From NCBI RefSeq assembly GCF_963583255.1, contig NC_084807.1, forward strand, positions 23,643,572 to 23,707,571: a stretch of DNA of 64,000 nt, read 5' to 3'. The stretch comes from Pyrus communis (Eukaryota; Streptophyta; Magnoliopsida; Rosales; Rosaceae). The notes beneath the pieces were generated by a model that saw nothing but the letters and a program-made list of their open reading frames with translations, ran no database searches and had not been told where the DNA came from. Position 1 is the first letter of the stretch; each line of letters opens with the position of its first letter. A program made the position numbers and the translations under genes. Positions 49,116 to 60,500 of the stretch are shown here, piece after piece.

Positions 49116-49880
49116 TTCATTGGCCTATCTCTCTCCTTTCTAATTTCTGATTGGTCGATCCCCTTCACCCATCTCTCTTTTCTCTTCTTTGCTATCCATC
49201 CTAGCCACACATGTGACATAACTTATTGCTCTAAAAAATCTTGAGCCTTCTAGAGAAGTTTAAAATTACAAAAATATCCCTAACTTTAAACGTTAATAAC
49301 TTATTCGTTATAACTCCGTTTCATGAACGGTTTATGCCTACGTGTTTGTGAGATCGAGCTCTATTCAAAAATATAAATTATGACCTCGAAGGGTCTACGG
49401 ATTTTAGATAATTAATTTCCAAACTTCGTAACTAGTTTGTTTAAAATCTAAATTCAAATAAATTAATATAAATTCTCGAAAAATAATATAAAATCTTAAT
49501 AATACAAATACGTAGATTATAACAGTGAAATCTAGGAACGGGATTTCACAGAGAATCAGGAAGAACACCCCAGAAATGGGGGACGTTGCCACGTGTCAGC
49601 TAAGGAGTGGTCCTAAGTGGAAAAGATCTCAACTTGGAAAATTACCAAAATACCTTTACGTTCGTAAGTCTGTAAGATTTCTGTCGTGGCTCCAAATTCG
49701 ATTCCATTTGCTCCTACATGTTTGTAATGATGAGCGCTACGAGGATTCGTTAAAAGAATGTTTCATACGTCTCACAATATGTTGGTTAACGAAGGTCAAC
49801 ATCCTCGCCTTTAAGGGCATTTTCGTCACTTCACTCATTTAAAATTAATAAAATCGTAAAATTAGGGACGAGTTATCACA

Positions 49881-50757
49881 TTATGGAGCACGAAATTGAA
49901 TCAGTTATATATATATATATATATATATTTTCTTTTTTTAATTGAACGAATTTGTATATTTTTAGAAGAATTAGTAAATGGGGAAGCCTAGTTTGTGTTG
50001 GGTTGGGTTAGATTGATTCTTAGTCGGTATTTGTAAGTTCCATAGAATTTACCTTTTTATCAATCAAATTAAGTTTAAAGTTAAGTAACATCCTCCTTCA
50101 AATTAATGAATCACTGTGTATTAATTTAATTTCTCTTGTGCATGTTCCATCATGTATTCAGTCCTTTAAGGGTTGATTTAACAATGTCTAAATGTATAAG
50201 GATACAAGATTGACGCTTGTTTTGTAATTTGGTCTTTTGTTCACTTGGATCAATTTTTTTATCATTTTAAAAAGTTTGAGGGCATATTTTGATGTACCTG
50301 GTGAAACAAATAAATTTGAATTAGGTTTTCTAAAGTCTCATTCCCAAGTGTAAATATAATTGTTTTAGCTTTTGTACTAGTTAGCCTCAACTAATGATGG
50401 GAAGCTCATTCTTGCGGCAAAAAGGTGTAGATGCTTCAAATAGTTAACTCAATTATAATTATAGACCTAAAATTCTATTTGCATATTTCTGTGTATATAT
50501 TTGTGTTTGCTTGCAGGGACATATGAACCTGAAGTTCATAATTAGTTCCAAAACCTGAAGTTTCTTAAAAACATGCCTTGTTTGAAGACCTAAAATTTTC
50601 ATTTAAAAGCATCATCCATGAAAACTCAACGTTTTTTTCATGCAAAATTAAACCAATACATGTCTATTAGAACCTATATTTTCTACTCCTATGTGAATCG
50701 ATTGATTTTTCTCCATTACACTAACCACATCTTGTCCATCTATTTTGTTATAGGAAC
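49881..50757. other. Region between the gypsy and copia elements, no gene recognised
   Basis: An AT microsatellite lies at about 49905-49928. The rest is AT-rich. The expected 5' LTR of the copia element at 50758 is not here; the sequence just before its ATG (ttttgttatag) looks like a polypyrimidine tract and acceptor, but no exon is recognised upstream. Confidence 0.4.
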
Positions 50758-51046
50758 ATGTCGAATTTGAACAAACTCGATTTCACCGCTTTGGAGGTAT
50801 CTGGAAGGAACTACCTTAAATGGGTCCAAGATATGAAGCTCTACCTCACTGCAAAGAACTTGTGTCCCGCCATTGAAGAAGAGACGGACAACCTTGTTGG
50901 CGAAGTTGAGAAAGCCACTGCCATGATCTTCATCCGAAGACAAATCCTTGAAGCCTTGCAAACTGAATAACTTGCTGAGGAAGATCCATGCGCACTATAG
51001 GTAGCTTTGGATGATCGTTTTGATCACCAAAATGACATATTCTTAG

Positions 51047-51763
51047 TGTCACATCCCAGCCCATCCTTACCTAGCACGAGGCCTTTTGCGAGCTCATTGG
51101 CTTTGGGTTCCATGGGAACTCCGAAGTTAAGCGAGTAACGCGCAAGAGCACTCCCATGATGGGTGACCGTAGCACGATATTGTTCGCTTTGGGCCCCGAC
51201 CACGCCCTCATGGTTTTATTTCTGGGAACTTACACGAGAACTTCCCAGTGGATCACCCATCATGAGAGTGCTTTCGCGCGCTACTCGTTTAACTTCGGAG
51301 TTCTTATGGAACCCAAAGCCAGTAAACTCCCAAAAGGCCTCGTGCTAAGTAAGGATGTGAATATACATATAAGGATCACACCCCTGGGTGATGTGGGATG
51401 TCATAATCCACCTCCCTTAGGGGCCCAACGTCGTCGTCGGCACACACGTAACCAGGGTTAGCTCTGATACCAAATTGTCACATCCCAGCCCGGGCCCCCA
51501 CCACAACCCGGGCTCGCTCTACCACCGTAGCACGATATTATCCGCTTTGGGCCCAAACCACGCCCTCATGGTTTTGTTTCTGGAAAATCACACGAGAACT
51601 TCCCAATGGGTCACCCATCATGGGAATGCTCTTGCGCGCTACTTGCTTAACTTCGGAGTTCCCATGGAATCCAAAGCTAGTGAGCTCCCAAAAGGCCTCG
51701 TGCTAGATAAGGATGAGAATATACATATAAGGATCACACCCCTGGGCAATGTGGGATGTCACA
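51047..51763 (-). mobile_element. Cassandra TRIM retrotransposon in reverse orientation
   Basis: Two LTRs with 5S-rRNA-like cores (GAACTCCGAAGTTAAGC...ATGATGGGTGACC) flank about 70 bp. The right LTR is 51476-51763 (288 bp). The left is 51047-51405 (359 bp), enlarged by an inverted extra copy. Next to the right LTR the complement of TTTGGTATCAGAGC is the tRNA-Met primer site. The complement of a purine tract (taagggaggtggatt) lies by the left LTR. Flanking CTTAG (51042-51046) and CTTGG (51764-51768) are a 5-bp duplication with one mismatch, interrupting gag of the host copia. Cassandra is a plant non-coding element whose LTRs carry a Pol III-type 5S promoter; no protein is encoded. Confidence 0.93.
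51070..51347. repeat. Head-to-head 5S-like domains in one Cassandra LTR
   Basis: A plus-strand copy (about 51070-51168, 5S-like part 51105-51168) faces a minus-strand copy (about 51250-51347, 5S-like part 51251-51315), giving inverted arms of about 98 bp around an 81-bp spacer. The other LTR has only the minus-strand copy (51609-51676). The extra arm replaces a GC-rich stretch of about 31 bp between cagccc and gtagcacgatatt. Confidence 0.9.
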
Positions 51764-54700
51764 CTTGGCTGAAGCAAGACATGACTGGCAGCATTTACAC
51801 TTCCAAGACTTTAAGTCTGTGAATGAATATAATTATGAAGTTTGTCGAATCCAATCACTTCTTAAGTTTTGTAATGAAACTTTGATCGAAGAGGATCTCC
51901 TGGAGAATACCTATTCGACTTTCTCTGCTTCTAATATTATCTTGCAACAACAATATAGAGCTCAGAAATTCACTAAGTTCTCGGATTTGATTTCTGTTTT
52001 ACTTCTCATTGAAAAACAGAACCAGTTGTTGATGAAGAATCATCAAGCTCGACTTACTGGGGCGACTGATGTGCCTGAAACACATTATAACATAAATCAA
52101 CGCCCAAAACGCCAAAAGAGGCGTGGTAGTGGAGGGCAGAAGCCACCCTGTGAATGTCAACAGAGTCAAGGCTCATCCAAGGGAAGAAACAAAGCCCACA
52201 AGTGCTCAAATGTCGCTTCCAAAGCCCCGAACTTCAAGAATAAAGGCAAAGCACCTGAAACCATGGATGCGGATATGTGCTATCGCTGTGGTTCAAATGA
52301 CCATTGGTCCCATATTTGCTGAGCTCCCATACTGTTGTAGCTGAATATCATTCTTGCTGTAAGAAGTTTGAATCAAACTTCGAGCAAGTGAACAAACCGG
52401 AGATTACAAAGATGGAGGTTTTTGACTTTCAAAAGGATACCACCCCTATGGAAGATTAGAATCTTAGACATAAACAATTTTAGTTAGTTAAAATTTCACA
52501 ATGGGGCCGAATTCCACCTAGTGGCCGAACCTGCTTTCTTTTTTGGTTGATTTTTGAACAATTTTCCTTTATATTTGGATTATTTGTTGGTGATTTTTTT
52601 TTTGGATATTAAGTTTTAATTAATTACCATCCTTGAGTAAATAAAATTATTTTGAATTGATATTTGTTTTTAGAACTTTTATACATGTAACTGATTCAAA
52701 TTAATTTTTCATTCTAGGTATGACTAGTTGGGAAGTTAGTTGTCCGGCAGAAAGTGCAACCAGGCACACCATTTTGCGTGAACGCATCTATTTCACTAAC
52801 TTCATACCTAAGAATGCACCTCTGACAACCCTCTCAAGCCCATCGAACTTGATAGAAGGATACGGTAAGGTACATATAATGTTGTCCAATGGTACAATAT
52901 TGACCATTGTTGAGACACTCTATTCTCCACATTCCAGAAAAACGTTTTTAAGTTTCAAGGACATTAGAGATAACAATTACCACATTGAAACCCACGTAGA
53001 TAACGGAGTTGAATTTCTTCCCATAACTTCCTACGAATATGGCCAGAAACGTATTCTAGAGAAGATGGAATGTATCCCGAGTGGTCTGTATACTACGACC
53101 ATATGCCCTATAGAATGCCACTATGTGGCCGGCCCTACTACTAGGACCGCGCACGAAATTCCACTTTGACATGATCGTTTGGTACATTTGGATGAATAAC
53201 GATGTGCCGAATCCTCAAATCATCACACGGGCATCCACTAACCCGAAGTTTAGGTTTGATCTAAGGAATCGCATGTCAAACATGTTTTATGGGAAAACTT
53301 ATTACTAAGCCTTCTTATGACAAGACTTGTTTGAATCCTCCCATTTTTCTACAACGGATTTAGGGGGACATTTTTGGACCGATTCACCTTTCATGCGGAC
53401 CATTTAGATACTTTATGGTTTTGGTTGACGCTTCCACACGTTGGTCACACGTGTGCTTGTTGTCCACAAGGAATGTTGCATTCTCCAAATTGTTAGCTCA
53501 TGTTATCAAGCTTAGGGCTCACCACCCTGATTATCCGATCAAATATCTTTGATTTGATAATGATGGAGAATTCACATCTAAAACTTTTGATAACTATTGC
53601 ATGTCGGTTGGGGTTGAAGTTGAACATCCCGTACCATATGGTTATACCCAGAACGGCCTGGCAGAGGCTTTCATTAAGCGCTTACAAATGATTGCTCGAT
53701 TATTGGTCATACGTACCAAGCTCTCGATTATTGCTTGGGGCCATGTAATATTGCACGCTGCAAAGTTGGTCCACCTGAGGCCTGTTGCGACACAACCATT
53801 TAGTGCTCTTCAGTTGGTTACCGGATACAAACCCGACATATCGCATCTACGCATTTTTGGTTGTGTGGTATATGTGCCGATTTCGCCACCCTTATGTAAA
53901 AAAATGGGGCCTTAGTGAAGGATGGGAATCTATATCGGATATGATTCTCTTTCGATTATTCGTTACTTTGAACCTTTGACAGGCAATCTATTTACTGCTC
54001 GTTTCGCGGATTGTCACTTCTATAAGATAGTTTTCCTATCGTTAAGGGGAGACAAGAACGTCAACGTTCCTGAAGAATGACGCAAATTATCATGGACGAC
54101 TCCCACTTTGTCTCATTTAGATCGCCGCACCGTTCAGTCTGAAACTGAAGTGTAGCTCATATTAGATCTCCAGAGTATAGCTTAGAGTATGCCAGATGCT
54201 TTCACCGATTTAGAGTGAGTGACAAGATCACATATTCCAGCTGCAAATACCCCTGCAAAGATGGATGTACCAAATGTACGACGAACTTCCCTCCTGGAGG
54301 ACCGGGGAGCCAATCTTAGTGATATATGTACATTAGCGGCTAACTAATCATCTGCCCCTACACAAAAGCGTGGTAGACCCCATGGTTCAAAGGATTCACA
54401 CACCCGGAAAAAAAAATCCACGACACAAGGTCCCGAAGAGCCTACTGTGAATCCGACTATCTCTTACTTATTCTATCCAACTCATGAGGAAATTCTAGAT
54501 TATGGAAGCGTCCTTGAAGAGATGAATCCTCTTCCCGAGAATCGTGAGATTTCGGTCTATTATGCTAGCTTAGATGATGTGTGGCGTAGAAATAAAATGA
54601 TTGTCAAAGATGCATTAACATATGCAGTAGCTACTGAGAACATGTTGAGCGATGACATTGAACCGTGTTCCGTTAATGAATGTTGACGTAGAACTGATTG

Positions 54701-56709
54701 GTTAAACTGAAACAAGCGATCCAAGTCGAACTCGAAACGTAAGGTGTTTGGACCTGTAGCTCATACACTTCCACATGTGAAGCTTGTTGGCTATAAGTGG
54801 GTTTTTGTTCAGAAGCGTAATGAGAAGAACTAAATTGTTTGTTACAAAGCTCGTCTTGTTGCACAAGGCTTCTCACAACGTTCCAAGATTGACTATGATG
54901 AAACTTATTTATCCATTATGGAAGTGATTACTTTTCACTACCTTATCAGTTTGGTAGTTTCCGAAAAACTGAGTATACAGCTAATGGATGTAGTAACTGC
55001 ATAGCTCTATAAGGATCTTGATATGGAAATTTATATGAAAGTTCCTAAAGGACTTACATTGATTGATTCAAATATTTCCGAACCCCGGAACACGCTCTTA
55101 ATGTGGTAGAGGCGTTCACTCTACGGTTTGAAGCAATCCAGAAGAATATGGTATAACCTTTTGAGTGAGTATTTGACTAGTCAGGGATATGTGAACAACG
55201 AACTATGCCTTTGCGTGTTCATTAAGAAGTCACATTCCGGATTTGTGATTGTTACAGTATATGTCGATGACATAAGCCTTATCGGAACTTTTGAAGAGCT
55301 CGCAAGAATTGCCGTACACCTGAAGTCAGAATTTGAGATGAAAAATCTAGGTAAGACTCGATACTGTTTTGGTCTCGAGATAGAGCACTGTTCGGATGGA
55401 ATTTTAGTACATCAATCGAACTACACCCATAAGGTGTTACGCCACTTTAATGAGAATAAAGTGAAGCCTTCAAGTACTCATATGGTCATTCGATTGCTAG
55501 ATGCAAAACGAGATTCCTTTTGTCCAAATGAGGATGATGAAGAGATTTGGGAGCCTGAAGTTCCTTATCTAAATGCGATAGGCTCTTTATTGTACTTAGC
55601 TCAATGCACTAGATCCGACATCTCCTTCATTGTTAATCTTTTGGCAAGATACAATAATGCATCAACATGCAGACACTGGACTGGCGTGAAAGACATCTTC
55701 CGTTAGCTTAAGGTTACTACGAATTTGGCCTTGTTTTATCCCTATGGATCTTCGAGTGATGCCGTACCCCCTGCTTCTCGAGTCAATTCTTGCCTTGTTG
55801 GTTATGCCGACGCAGGATACTTGTCTAATTCGCATAAGGCACGTTCTCAAATGGGTTATGTCTTTACCGTTGGAGGCACTGCAATCTCTTGGAGGTTAAC
55901 TAAACAGACCTTAGTTGCCATTTTGTCTAAAGATGCTGAAATTCTCGCCTTACATGAAGCAACTCGAGAATGCTTTTGGTTGAGAGCAATAGTGGGCTAT
56001 ATTTGAAGCTCCTACGATCTTTATCTCGCCGTAAATGTCCCTACGACGATCTTTGAAGACAATGTAGCATGCATCGAATAACTCAAGAAGGGTTATATCA
56101 AAAGAGACAACATTAAGCAAATTGCACCGAAGTTCTTTTTTTCACATCAACAACAAAAGCATCAGAAGGTTGAAGTTATGCAAATCCATTCACAAGACAA
56201 TATGGCCGACCTCTTCACCAAATCACTGTCGAAGACGATGTTTCAGAAGCTTGTTCATGGAATTGGTATGCGTAAACTTTCTGAGTTGTAACATTGCTAT
56301 TTCTCTTTGAAATTGTGTCAAACTCAGGGGAAGTATCCTGGAAATACTTGCTTGATCTTAATGTACTCTTTTTCCTTACGATTAGGTGTATTTTCCCATT
56401 GGGTTTTTTGCTACCTAACTAGGTTTTAATGAGGCACCCACCTTGGGCTAGTCATGTCCCTAATGACGTCTTGTAGACGTTTCTTTTGACTTTGCATTTC
56501 TCACACATTTTTCCTTAGACTATGGATTTTGTCCCTTCTTGGGTTTTTGCCATAGCCTTAGGGTTTTTTTAGTGACACTTACTTACTTATGCAAGTCCCT
56601 ACCTTATTGAGAATAAGCGTTGTTCCTTAGAATTAGTGTCATGAGTTGACTTCCTCAAGTTTTGCATGATGCTAAATCTATCTTGAGTATTTACACACTC
56701 AAGGGGGAG

Positions 56710-56964
56710 TGTTGTAAACTTTCCTAGTTTAAGTGTGATTGTGTAAATCCTAGATTAGATTTGATTTTAGTTATCTTTTCCTATTACAACCTGTATTCCT
56801 TAGGGATGAAGGAATTTCTTCTTTCCTTTTACTACAATAAATAAAGGCACTATCTAGGAGGGATAACACACACATTCCCCTACAATTCTACAAACACATC
56901 TCTCTCAATCTCTTCTCTTTGCCGCTGGCCCTCTTACCTTTGTTAGATAAAATAGGCTACAACA
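56710..56964 (+). repeat. 3' LTR of the decayed copia element
   Basis: 255 bp bounded by inverted ends TGTTGTA and TACAACA and preceded directly by the purine tract. Contains a TATA-like aataaataaaggc and pyrimidine-rich sequence toward its end. Confidence 0.8.
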
Positions 56965-57505
56965 TTGTTTTTATTTTAATTTTTAATTTTTTATATTCAA
57001 TGATATAGTTAATTCCATTAGGGGTGATTTAAAAAATTAATATCGAACTTGATATTTACGAGATTCAAATATAAGACTTTTCACGTACAAGTAATGAGAA
57101 TTACTATTAAACCGTAGTACTAAATGATAAAAAGAAGTTTTCATTTTAAAATATTCTTGTTTACTGTTAAATGGAAACACTTTTTTATTAAGTTATTTTT
57201 TAACATCTTAACGGGCAATCAACAGTTAATTAAGCCAGAAAATAATATATTGCCCATAAATAGTTATTATGGCTTAGATTCATAATCATAAGCAGCTTTT
57301 GTTACAATACAACAAACAACATTTACAATTTGACATGGTAGCTACGACTAAATAGTAGTAACAAACTGAGTTAAAATATGAAGATATAATAAAATTCTTC
57401 GACATTTTTATCCGACTTCCATCGTGTCCACATTTTTCTTCTACATGCATTGCGTATAGTGAAACATTGAGCAATCACTGCTCAATTTTCTTAGATACAT
57501 GTCAG
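56965..57505. other. 3' flank of the NPF gene, no other feature recognised
   Basis: AT-rich DNA between the copia 3' LTR and the NPF stop codon. The part nearest the gene is its likely 3' UTR. Confidence 0.4.
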
Positions 57506-60500
57506 TTAAGCCATAGATTGATCAATTCCATTACTGAGAGAAGTATCGTCAGCCACAACCACCCTTCTCTCCACATTTTTGTAAGTATAACCCCTAGCCA
57601 ACAACCCGTAAACACACAAATTCAAACCATTCATGGCTGCCAAAAGCCAGTAGAAATTATCCAAACGGCTTGAGTTCAAGTCCTTCCCAAACCAGCTATT
57701 CCCACCCTTTCCTGTGACGTGATCCACAACAATAATCAGAAAGCTGCTTATGAAGCTCCCAACCGCAATCACACTCAGATAAAAAGCAATCCCCAAGCTT
57801 CTCATTGAGTCAGGAACTTGGTCGTAGAAATACTCTTGTAACCCTACCAGAGTGAATCCATCTCCAAACCCTAGAATTATGTACTGGGGAGCCAACCAGA
57901 ACACACTCATAGATTGCGGCCGATCAGCTTTTAGTCTTTTTGTTTCAACTAATGCTGCAGCTGACATTGCTACAACTGAAAAAATCATGCCAATTCCAAT
58001 CCTTGTGAGAATGTTAATCCCCCTTTCGTTGCCGGTCGCTTTCCTTAGAATCGGAACAAGAATCTTGTCATAGACTGTGACGGAGATAAGCATTGCAATG
58101 GCCCCAAGAGAATAGATTGAGGCTGGTGGGATTTTGAAGTTGTCAGTGATATGCAGGTCCATTATTGCAGCTTGTTTGACAAAGAATGTTGAGGCTTGTG
58201 CTACACATAGTCCAAATGTTAAAGAGGTTAGCCATATGGGGATCATGTTTAAAATAAGCTTCACCTCTTCCACCCTTGTCAGTGTTGTCAATCTCCAAGG
58301 ATTGTGTTTCTGGTCCCAAGATGTGTTCTCGTTCTCTTCGATGATTGCTGCCTTGTCTAGAAACCTACATATAAAAGCTAATTAGTGCCAAGGTTCACTT
58401 TGGACCGTATTTAATAATGAAATTTGCTGACAGAATCTTAGACAGAGATGAAGGAAGGTCGACTTCCATCTGAGACGTGCCAACAATGTGCCCAATAATA
58501 TTGATGACTTTGTTGACCACGTCTTTAATAGAGATGAACTCCGGCCCTGCCTCTGTTCGAGATGTGGTCGCCAATGTGGTATGTCTGAAATAGTTTTATT
58601 CAAATAAAGTGTAATTAGATAATGAAGGCTTATGCTTTACTTACCTAAGCCTATTTGTATGAAGTAGAAGCCTTCCTTGGGATTGCTTATGGGACTCGGG
58701 AACTTCAAATAGCAAAGCGGGGTTTGAAGGATTGGGTAATTTTCTTTTTCTTATAGCTGCAACCAAAACCTGTAACATGGGGACCAAAGGGCTTCCTTCT
58801 GGGATTCTATACCTATAAAAAGCCTTCCCCATATAGAAGGTCACAATTGTAAAAGCCATGGTGATTGTTAGCACAAGATCAGCCACACCCCAACTCACAT
58901 AGTCTTGAACATAGACAATTGCAGTCACACCAAGAAACAATCCACAACAAAGTGCAAAGTTCCACCAATTGAAGTAGGACATTTTTTTCTTTCGTTCTTC
59001 CGTGTGATCGTCGTCAAATTGATCTGCTCCAAAGCTTTGAAGACATGGCTTGTGCCCTCCAGTTCCAACTGAGATGAAGTACAAGGCAATGAAAAGCACC
59101 ACTTCATGAAGTTTTCGAGGCTGTTGGCACATCTTTGTACTGCAGGGTTTTAGACTTGGGATAAACTGGGACATTGTCAGGATACTTAGGCCCTGGTGAT
59201 TTGTAGGAGTTAGTCCTATATTTATGAATGTGATAATCAAATGTCAATTAGCGAGAATAACTACCCCACAACGGTGATGTGATTTAGTATCCCAAATTGA
59301 CCACGCACCACTACTTGAAGAAATTAAAACACATGGTAGCTCGTCATTAACTAAGGGTACTGCCACAGTAGCATCCAGTAGTTTCTCTTGTAAATTAGGG
59401 TTTCAAATATTTACCATTAGATATATGAGGGATGAAAACAGAACCATGCTGAATCGGCCAGCGTAGGCATCTGCTAAAAATCCTCCAATTAAAGGCATTA
59501 TAGTTGTCACTCCTGCCCAGAAGTTCACATTTTTGGCTGCTGTTTTGATGTCTTGGTGAAGCAATTGAGTGAGGTAGGTGATGAGATTTGTGGCTATTCC
59601 AAAGTAACTTAACCTCTCACTAAATTCAATAGCTACAAAATTATCGAATATATCAGTAAGTACATTGATATGCGACTCTAGTAAATAAAGACAAGAATAT
59701 TCATCATGCCCACTATCTGACAACATATAGACAATTGTAAGATAAAGCATATGGACCGTCCAATAATATCGATGAAGTGGCAACGACATATAAAAGTGCA
59801 ATCCACCGGACTAAAAAAAAAAAGAGGGATGGTAGAGGGACTACATCTAAATCATCTCTCTAAGACCGATCATACTAAAAAATCTCTCATCTAATAAAGA
59901 GAGAGAGTCCATAAAACAAATAGGCATATCTATTAGAGATGTAGTTTAAATGTGGTTTTTTAGCATTTAGCGAAGAAATATATATATAGGTTTTAATAAA
60001 AATAGTTCTTAAGATTGACAAAACTCATCACTTTGGTCCCTAACAATGAAAATTGATAAAAGTTCATTTTGGTCTCTTTCCATGAAAAATATTTCAATAT
60101 CCTCATTAAGTAGAAGAGTTGGTTTGACAACAATACCCTTAAAAAGATAGTCACTTGGTCGTTTACGTGATAATTTAACGAAGAAATTAACAATTTTTTT
60201 TTTATTTATATTTTATTACAGAAGAATCAAAATGATTTACGGTCGACAAACTCAAGAACTATTTCTATCATTATTAGGGATCAAAAGTGATGAGTTATGC
60301 TAATTTCACAATTTTGGCTAACAAAACAACCTTAAAGTAATTACAATACAGAATCGGCCAGATGTTATATCATATAGGGGTGTCCTATCCATACACCCAT
60401 TTTACTTCTCACTCACCTCTTGATAATTTCTGTCCGTTAATCTTCTTCAATTCATCCGATCCGACGGCTAAAATTTAAAAAAATGTGTGAAAAGTAAAAT

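Larger units (their letters stand above)
46620..49550. mobile_element. Solo LTR, 2.93 kb, of a second large-LTR family
   Basis: Begins TGTCACACCCCGATCC and ends GAACGGGATTTCACA, with 5-bp duplication GAGAA on both sides (46615-46619 and 49551-49555). Length, TG...CA ends and 5-bp duplication fit an LTR left by LTR-LTR recombination. Contents differ from the 36245 family. It inserted into the gypsy 5' LTR. Frames inside are not genes. Confidence 0.82.
36245..49880 (-). mobile_element. Ty3/gypsy retrotransposon in reverse orientation with nested insertions
   Basis: The left LTR is 36245-38771 (2527 bp). The right LTR is 42919-49880; after removing two later insertions it totals about 2554 bp. 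The inside is 38772-42918. On the minus strand the 5' LTR is the right one. Next to it, at about 42909-42918, the complement of ttatcagagc is a tRNA-Met-type primer site. The complement of a purine tract (aaggtgggtaga) lies beside the left LTR. Gypsy integrase remnants are at 39592-40380. The flanks share TTAT only, so the target duplication is uncertain. The inside is short (4.1 kb) and full of stops; the element is dead. Confidence 0.82.
42919..49880 (-). repeat. 5' LTR of the gypsy element, split by two insertions
   Basis: LTR sequence is found at 42919-44947, 46420-46619 and 49556-49880. The gaps are a hAT-type element (44948-46411, with its duplicated 8 bp) and a solo LTR (46620-49550, with its duplicated 5 bp). 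The left LTR gives the uninterrupted sequence across both insertion points. Confidence 0.85.
50758..56964 (+). mobile_element. Decayed Ty1/copia retrotransposon lacking a 5' LTR
   Basis: Gag starts at 50758 (MSNLNKLDFTALEVSGRNYL), is interrupted by a Cassandra insertion, and resumes at 51764-52322, ending in a CCHC knuckle (CYRCGSNDHWSHIC). Then follow a pre-integrase part (52720-53169), integrase (DGEFTSKTFDNYC, YGYTQNGLAEAFIKR, near 53560-53690), reverse transcriptase (SLYGLKQSRRIWYNLL near 55120, VYVDDISLIG near 55260) and RNase H with an NMADLFTKSLSKTMF end near 56200. Many stops and frameshifts. A polypurine tract (aagggggag) at 56701 precedes the 3' LTR. No matching 5' LTR was found. 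Confidence 0.88.

Noticed and set aside
49028..49244. Frames of FPS/GNE repeats on both strands
   Set aside because: They are translations of the 9-bp TTTCCCTCA tandem repeat inside a solo LTR.
36240..49885. A 5-bp target duplication for the gypsy element
   Set aside because: Left flank ATTAT and right flank TTATG share only TTAT with a shift, so I do not claim a clean duplication.
50740..50760. Intron acceptor making the copia gag part of a host gene
   Set aside because: The ttttgttatag before the ATG looks like an acceptor, but no upstream exon is recognisable and the downstream sequence is plainly retroelement.
51105..51676. 5S rRNA genes
   Set aside because: The 5S-like cores lie in LTRs with a primer site and target duplication, are incomplete and diverged, and match the Cassandra plan. 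No true 5S array is present.
58367..58644. Additional NPF exon between exons 3 and 4
   Set aside because: Exons 3 and 4 join in phase (LHTNRLR-FLDKAA) exactly as family members do; the intervening frame has no NPF similarity.
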